9,578 nucleotides of DNA from an uncultured Pseudorhodoferax sp. (lineage in GTDB: Bacteria; Pseudomonadota; Gammaproteobacteria; Burkholderiales; Burkholderiaceae). The notes beneath the pieces were generated by a model, which made no database searches, had not been told where the DNA came from, and saw only the letters and a list, made by a program, of their open reading frames with translations. Made by a program: the position numbers and the translations under genes. Where the stretch lies: the NCBI GenBank assembly GCA_913776795.1, contig CAJYRH010000320.1:1-9578 (forward strand), in the 5' to 3' direction. Below, piece by piece: positions 6,426 to 9,578 of this stretch (its first letter is position 1; the number at the start of each line of letters is the position of its first letter).

Positions 6426-8285
6426 TCATTCGAAGGCGAAGGTGCGCAGCGCGCGGCGCTGGCGCTTGACGTTGTACATCGCGGCGTCGGCGTCCATGAG
6501 CACCTGCTCGGGACTGTCCTGGCTGCCCACCAGCAGGCGGATGCCGATGCTGGCCGAGCAGCGGTGCGTGGCGCCATGCAGGTGGTGGTTGCGCTCGATC
6601 GCGTCAAGGATCTTGTCGGCCACGGTGTTGACGTGGTCGGCCGCGCTCTTCTCGTCCACGCCCAGTTCCTCGAGCAGCACCACGAACTCGTCGCCGCCAA
6701 GCCGGGCCACAGTGTCGTGCTGGCGCACCACGGCCTGCAGGCGCCGGCCGATCTCCACCAGCATCTGGTCGCCCACCTCGTGGCCGAAACCGTCGTTGAC
6801 ACGCTTGAAGCCGTCCAGGTCGATGAACAGCACGCCGAAATAGCTGCGCTGGCGGCTGCTGGCCAGCTGTGCCTGGCGCAGGCGGTCCATGAGCAGGCGC
6901 CGGTTGGGCAGCCGCGTGAGCGGGTCGTTGAAGGCCATGGCCCGGATCTCCGCCTCCATCGCCTTGTGGCGGCTGATGTCGCGCCCGATGACCGAGATGC
7001 CGGCGATGTGCCCATGCGCGTCGCGCACGGGCGATACCGCCATCGACACGTCGAGCACCGAGCCGTCCTTGCGCATGCGCTGCGTCTCGTAGTCCTGCAG
7101 GCTCTCGCCGCGCTGCACGCGTGCGATCAGCACCGCATCCTCGCCGCGCCGTTCGGGCGGTGCCAGCCGCACGGCCGACTGGCCGAGCATCTCGGCCTCG
7201 GTGTAGCCGAACATCCGTTGCGCGCCCCGGTTCCAGGTGGTGATGCGACCATCCAGCGTCTTGCTGACGATGCTGTCCGAGGAGCCCTGGACGATCGCCT
7301 CGAAACGGTTGTGCAGCACGCGCAGCGCGCGGCGCGACCAGCGCACATGCGTCAGCCACGCCCACAGGGTGAGCACGGTGGTCAACCCGGCGAGCGCGGC
7401 CACCATCAGCGTGTTGGCGCGCCAGCCGGCCATGGCCTCCTCGGTCGACTGGCCGACGATGACGTAGAAGGGCTGGTCGCGCAGGTGGCGGTAGGCGTTG
7501 ATCCGCCGGTGTCCGTCCACCGTGCCGCGCGCCTCGTACGTGCCCTCGCGCGGCGCGTGGCGCACCGCCTGGCGCAGCTCTGCCGCGATGCCCACCGGCC
7601 CTGCAGCCGTTGCCGGCCGGTAGTGAACCGCCTGCAGGTCCTCGGTACGCAGCGAGGCAGCGCCCTGCGCGCCCAGGTCGATGCCCTGGAACAGCTTGTC
7701 GAACTGGACGCTGGACATGCCGGCGAAGGCCACACCGCGCAGGCCACCCTGCGCGTTGCGCACGGCCCGGGCGAACACCATGCGGGGCGCTCCGTCGCGT
7801 GCACCTTCGATCGGACCGACGACCACCAGCGCCCCATCCTGCTGCGCTGCGGCACGGCGGAAGAACGCGTGCGTGCCGACCTGTTCTGGCGCCGCCGGCA
7901 CCGAAGCGGTGCGCAGCCGCACCGTGCCGCCAGCATCGGCGAGCGCCACATCGTCCAGCTCGAAGCGGGCCAGGCGCGGCTGCGCGGCCATCGCCTCGAC
8001 CGACGTGCCGGTGGTGCCAGGCTGCAGCAGGGCCTCGTGGCGCAGGGCGACCAGTTGCAGGACGATGTCGATCTTGTCGAAGGTGTCGGACAGCTGCGCC
8101 TCCACGAGCCGCGCGAGGTTCTGCGTGGCCACCTGCGTGCGCTCGCGGCTGCGTGCGTGGTCGGTGGCGATGGACAGCACCGCCAGGGCCAGCACGAGCC
8201 CGATGACCGCCAACGGGCCCGCCGCCTGCGGCAACCAGGACGGCAGCGCGGGCCGCCACGCGCGAAAACCTTTTTCAACGGTCAT
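6426..8285 (-). CDS. Membrane sensor diguanylate cyclase (periplasmic sensor - PAS - GGDEF)
   Basis: Predicted to make c-di-GMP from two GTP in response to a periplasmic or PAS-sensed signal. Layout of the 619 aa: cytoplasmic tail; TM1 about 24-40; periplasmic region about 42-288, with the size and look of a Cache-type sensor; TM2 about 292-311; PAS domain about 325-440, ending in the family-typical GRDIS; GGDEF domain 450-619. The GGDEF domain starts with NDPLTRLPNRR (453-463) and has an intact active-site GGDEF at 530-534. It also carries the inhibitory-site motif RQHD at 521-524, exactly five residues upstream, so product inhibition is expected. There is no EAL or HD-GYP domain. The ATG at 8285 begins a plausible membrane protein but lacks a clear Shine-Dalgarno sequence, so the exact start is less certain. 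A cupin gene follows after 19 nt. The gene is divergent from the amino-acid-binding protein gene. Confidence 0.92.
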   Translation of the reverse strand: MTVEKGFRAWRPALPSWLPQAAGPLAVIGLVLALAVLSIATDHARSRERTQVATQNLARLVEAQLSDTFDKIDIVLQLVALRHEALLQPGTTGTSVEAMAAQPRLARFELDDVALADAGGTVRLRTASVPAAPEQVGTHAFFRRAAAQQDGALVVVGPIEGARDGAPRMVFARAVRNAQGGLRGVAFAGMSSVQFDKLFQGIDLGAQGAASLRTEDLQAVHYRPATAAGPVGIAAELRQAVRHAPREGTYEARGTVDGHRRINAYRHLRDQPFYVIVGQSTEEAMAGWRANTLMVAALAGLTTVLTLWAWLTHVRWSRRALRVLHNRFEAIVQGSSDSIVSKTLDGRITTWNRGAQRMFGYTEAEMLGQSAVRLAPPERRGEDAVLIARVQRGESLQDYETQRMRKDGSVLDVSMAVSPVRDAHGHIAGISVIGRDISRHKAMEAEIRAMAFNDPLTRLPNRRLLMDRLRQAQLASSRQRSYFGVLFIDLDGFKRVNDGFGHEVGDQMLVEIGRRLQAVVRQHDTVARLGGDEFVVLLEELGVDEKSAADHVNTVADKILDAIERNHHLHGATHRCSASIGIRLLVGSQDSPEQVLMDADAAMYNVKRQRRALRTFAFE

Positions 8286-8308
8286 GCAGGTCGGTACGTG
8301 CAGGGAAG

Positions 8309-8334
8309 GGAGCGCGCGATTCTAGGAGCGCGCG
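8309..8334. repeat. 10-bp direct repeat GGAGCGCGCG, 16-bp period
   Basis: GGAGCGCGCG occurs at 8309-8318 and 8325-8334 in the divergent intergenic region. The GCGCGC cores also make the pair a short inverted repeat around GATTCTAGGA. The spacing would put both copies on similar faces of the helix (1.5 turns apart). It may be a regulator site for the diguanylate cyclase gene or the transporter gene. Chance in GC-rich DNA cannot be excluded. Confidence 0.35.
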
Positions 8335-8435
8335 CCGCCTGCGGACGCCGTCCGCCGACGCCTGGGGGCAATGCGCGGCGCGCCAGCCAATGCGCTACTA
8401 TTTGATGGCGCTCAATACCGAATTCGATCAAGGAT

Positions 8436-8451
8436 TGGCACAAGATATGCG
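8436..8451 (+). promoter_or_regulatory. Candidate sigma-54 (-24/-12) promoter for the amino-acid-binding protein gene
   Basis: The stretch reads TGGCAC-AAGATAT-GC-G. The two diagnostic elements, GG (8437-8438) and GC (8449-8450), are separated by exactly 10 nt. The -24 element matches the consensus TGGCAC fully; the -12 element matches TGC of TTGCW. It lies in a relatively AT-rich pocket (about 8395-8460) of the divergent intergenic region, about 68 nt before the ATG at 8519. Nitrogen-regulated amino-acid transporters are often sigma-54 dependent, which fits. I do not see a convincing NtrC site upstream. Confidence 0.45.
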
Positions 8452-8518
8452 CAATTACAGGGCTGCATCGGCGCTGCATTGCGCTGCCTTGCTCACGATT
8501 GGCCGTCGCGTCAGGGCC

Positions 8519-9556
8519 ATGACCCAAGGCGCACGCGTGCTGACGCGCGTTGCGGCTGTGTCGCTGGCCCTGGCGGCGTGGCTGCCTGCACAGGCCGGCT
8601 CCACGCTGGACGAGGTCCGCGCCCGCGGCACGCTGCTGTGCGGCATCAGCCCGGGCATGCTGGGCTTCTCGCATCCCGGCTCCTCGCCCGGCAGCTGGGA
8701 GGGCATGGACGTGGACATCTGCCGCGCCGTCGCAGCCGCCGTGCTGGGCAGCGGCGACAAGGTGAAGTTCGTGCACCTGCAGGTCGACGAGCGGCTGCCG
8801 GCCCTGCGCGAAGGGCGCTTCGACATCCTCTCGTTCGCCGCCAGCTACACGATGGCACGCGACACCGGCATGGGCACGCAGTCCACGGTCGTCACGTACT
8901 ACGACGGGCAGGGCTTCCTGGTGCCGGTCGCGGGCAAGGTGCGCAGTGCCCGACAGCTGCGCGGCAAGCCGATCTGCGTCACCACCACGGGCAGTTCGGA
9001 GCAGACGCTGCAGGAGTACTCCAACGCGCAGAGGATGGACTTCAAGGTGCTCCGCTTCGCACGCTTCAAGGAAGCCACCGACGCTTACCTGGCACGGCGT
9101 TGCGCCGCCATGTCTGCCGACGCCACCAGCCTGGCGGTGGTCCGGCGCACGCAGACGCCCCAGCCTGCAGAACACGCCATCCTGCCGGAGCTGATCTCCA
9201 AGGAGCCGCTGGGGCCCATGGTGCGCCGCGGCGACGACGGCTGGGCACTGGTCGTGAGCTGGGTGGTCCACGGCCTGATCGCGGCGGAGGAACACGGCGT
9301 CACACGCGCCAACGTGCGCCAGCAGGCCGCCAGCAGCCCGAATGCCGAGGTGCAACGCATGCTCGGGCGCAGCGGCGACACCGGCAAGCTGATCGGCCTG
9401 GAACGCGACTGGCTGCTGCATGCGCTGGAGGCCACCGGCAACTACGGCGAGATCTTCAGGCGCAACGTCGGCCCGGATTCGCCGCTGGGCCTGCCACGCG
9501 GCCTCAACGCGCTGTGGACGCAGGGCGGCCTGCACTACGCGCTGCCAATCCGCTGA
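8519..9556 (+). CDS. Periplasmic amino-acid-binding protein of ABC transporter (AapJ/BztA type, SBP family 3)
   Basis: Captures amino acids in the periplasm for an ABC importer; AapJ-type proteins have broad L-amino acid specificity. The protein is 345 aa, close to AapJ (about 341). Residues 1-26 form a signal peptide (positive GARVLTR, hydrophobic VAAVSLALAAWLP, AQA cleavage site). Typical family landmarks follow: GSWEGMDVDICRAVAAAVLG (58-77), YYDGQGFLVP (127-136), LPELISKEPLGPMVRRGDD (222-240), and a C-terminus with GNYGEIFRRNVG (307-318) and RGLNALWTQGGLHYA (327-341). The start at 8519 is chosen over in-frame ATGs at 8390 and 8447 because it begins the signal peptide and agrees with family length; ATG 8447 lies inside the candidate promoter. 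The ribosome site is weak (CAGGG). No permease or ATPase is visible before the window ends 22 nt later. The central region (about 103-120 and 195-212) diverges from AapJ, so ligand range may differ. Confidence 0.9.
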   Translation: MTQGARVLTRVAAVSLALAAWLPAQAGSTLDEVRARGTLLCGISPGMLGFSHPGSSPGSWEGMDVDICRAVAAAVLGSGDKVKFVHLQVDERLPALREGRFDILSFAASYTMARDTGMGTQSTVVTYYDGQGFLVPVAGKVRSARQLRGKPICVTTTGSSEQTLQEYSNAQRMDFKVLRFARFKEATDAYLARRCAAMSADATSLAVVRRTQTPQPAEHAILPELISKEPLGPMVRRGDDGWALVVSWVVHGLIAAEEHGVTRANVRQQAASSPNAEVQRMLGRSGDTGKLIGLERDWLLHALEATGNYGEIFRRNVGPDSPLGLPRGLNALWTQGGLHYALPIR

Positions 9557-9578
9557 GCCCCCAATCCCATGCCACGTT

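Noticed and set aside
4391..6469. 692-aa open frame on the plus strand opposite dadA and the cupin
   Set aside because: It spans two well-recognised genes and an intergenic region; composition is His/Arg/Ala low complexity and no motif is visible.
8319..8324. TAGAAT on the minus strand as a -10 box for the diguanylate cyclase gene
   Set aside because: No acceptable -35 sequence at 16-18 nt; a lone hexamer is not enough.
6198..8405. 735-aa open frame on the plus strand opposite the diguanylate cyclase
   Set aside because: Shadow of the PAS-GGDEF gene; its protein has no domain and the opposite strand encodes clear catalytic motifs.
8391..8411. GCGC-N12-GCGC dyad as an NtrC site for the sigma-54 promoter
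   Set aside because: NtrC half-sites are GCAC-N7-GTGC; both the bases and the spacing are wrong.
8390..8518. N-terminal extension of the binding protein from ATG 8390 or 8447
   Set aside because: It would bury the signal peptide behind up to 43 residues, exceed family length, and run through the AT-rich promoter-like region.
9569..9578. ATG at 9569 as the start of a downstream transporter gene
   Set aside because: No ribosome site and only three codons in the window; nothing can be supported.

Overview
The window is very GC-rich. Its protein types (AapJ-like binding protein, DadA, Cache/PAS/GGDEF sensor) suggest a betaproteobacterium, probably Burkholderiales (Comamonadaceae-like). That placement is inferred from style and family resemblance; no rRNA or other marker gene is present.

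Left block (1-4275, + strand). Four tightly packed genes read as the distal part of an operon that begins upstream of the window. They are a partial fatty-acid-hydroxylase/sterol-desaturase-family membrane enzyme, a membrane fatty acid desaturase overlapping it by 17 nt, a 634-aa two-domain protein, and a 306-aa protein of unknown function that starts in an ATGA overlap. The two-domain protein joins a ketoacyl-ACP synthase III (KAS III) domain to a heme-oxygenase-like domain with a putative di-metal site. The first three genes carry one carbon-carbon bond-forming acyl enzyme and three histidine-rich metal-dependent oxidative modules. The simplest reading is a pathway that builds and then oxidises, desaturates or cleaves an acyl chain. 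The product is unknown to me, and this block is the best candidate here for an undescribed system.

Right block, - strand (8285 down to 4280). A transmembrane sensor diguanylate cyclase is followed after 19 nt by a small cupin with a His-rich N-terminus; these two probably form an operon. A 369-nt stretch without a convincing gene follows, holding a perfect 10-bp inverted repeat. Next comes a D-amino acid dehydrogenase (dadA) with a strong Shine-Dalgarno sequence. dadA converges on the left operon with only 4 nt between stop codons.

Right edge (8519-9556, + strand). A periplasmic amino-acid-binding protein of the AapJ/BztA type is transcribed divergently from the diguanylate cyclase. The 233-nt divergent region contains a relatively AT-rich segment with a good candidate sigma-54 promoter (GG-N10-GC spacing) and a 10-bp direct repeat. 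The binding protein and DadA both suggest amino-acid scavenging. No tRNA, rRNA, insertion sequence, CRISPR array or phage gene was seen.
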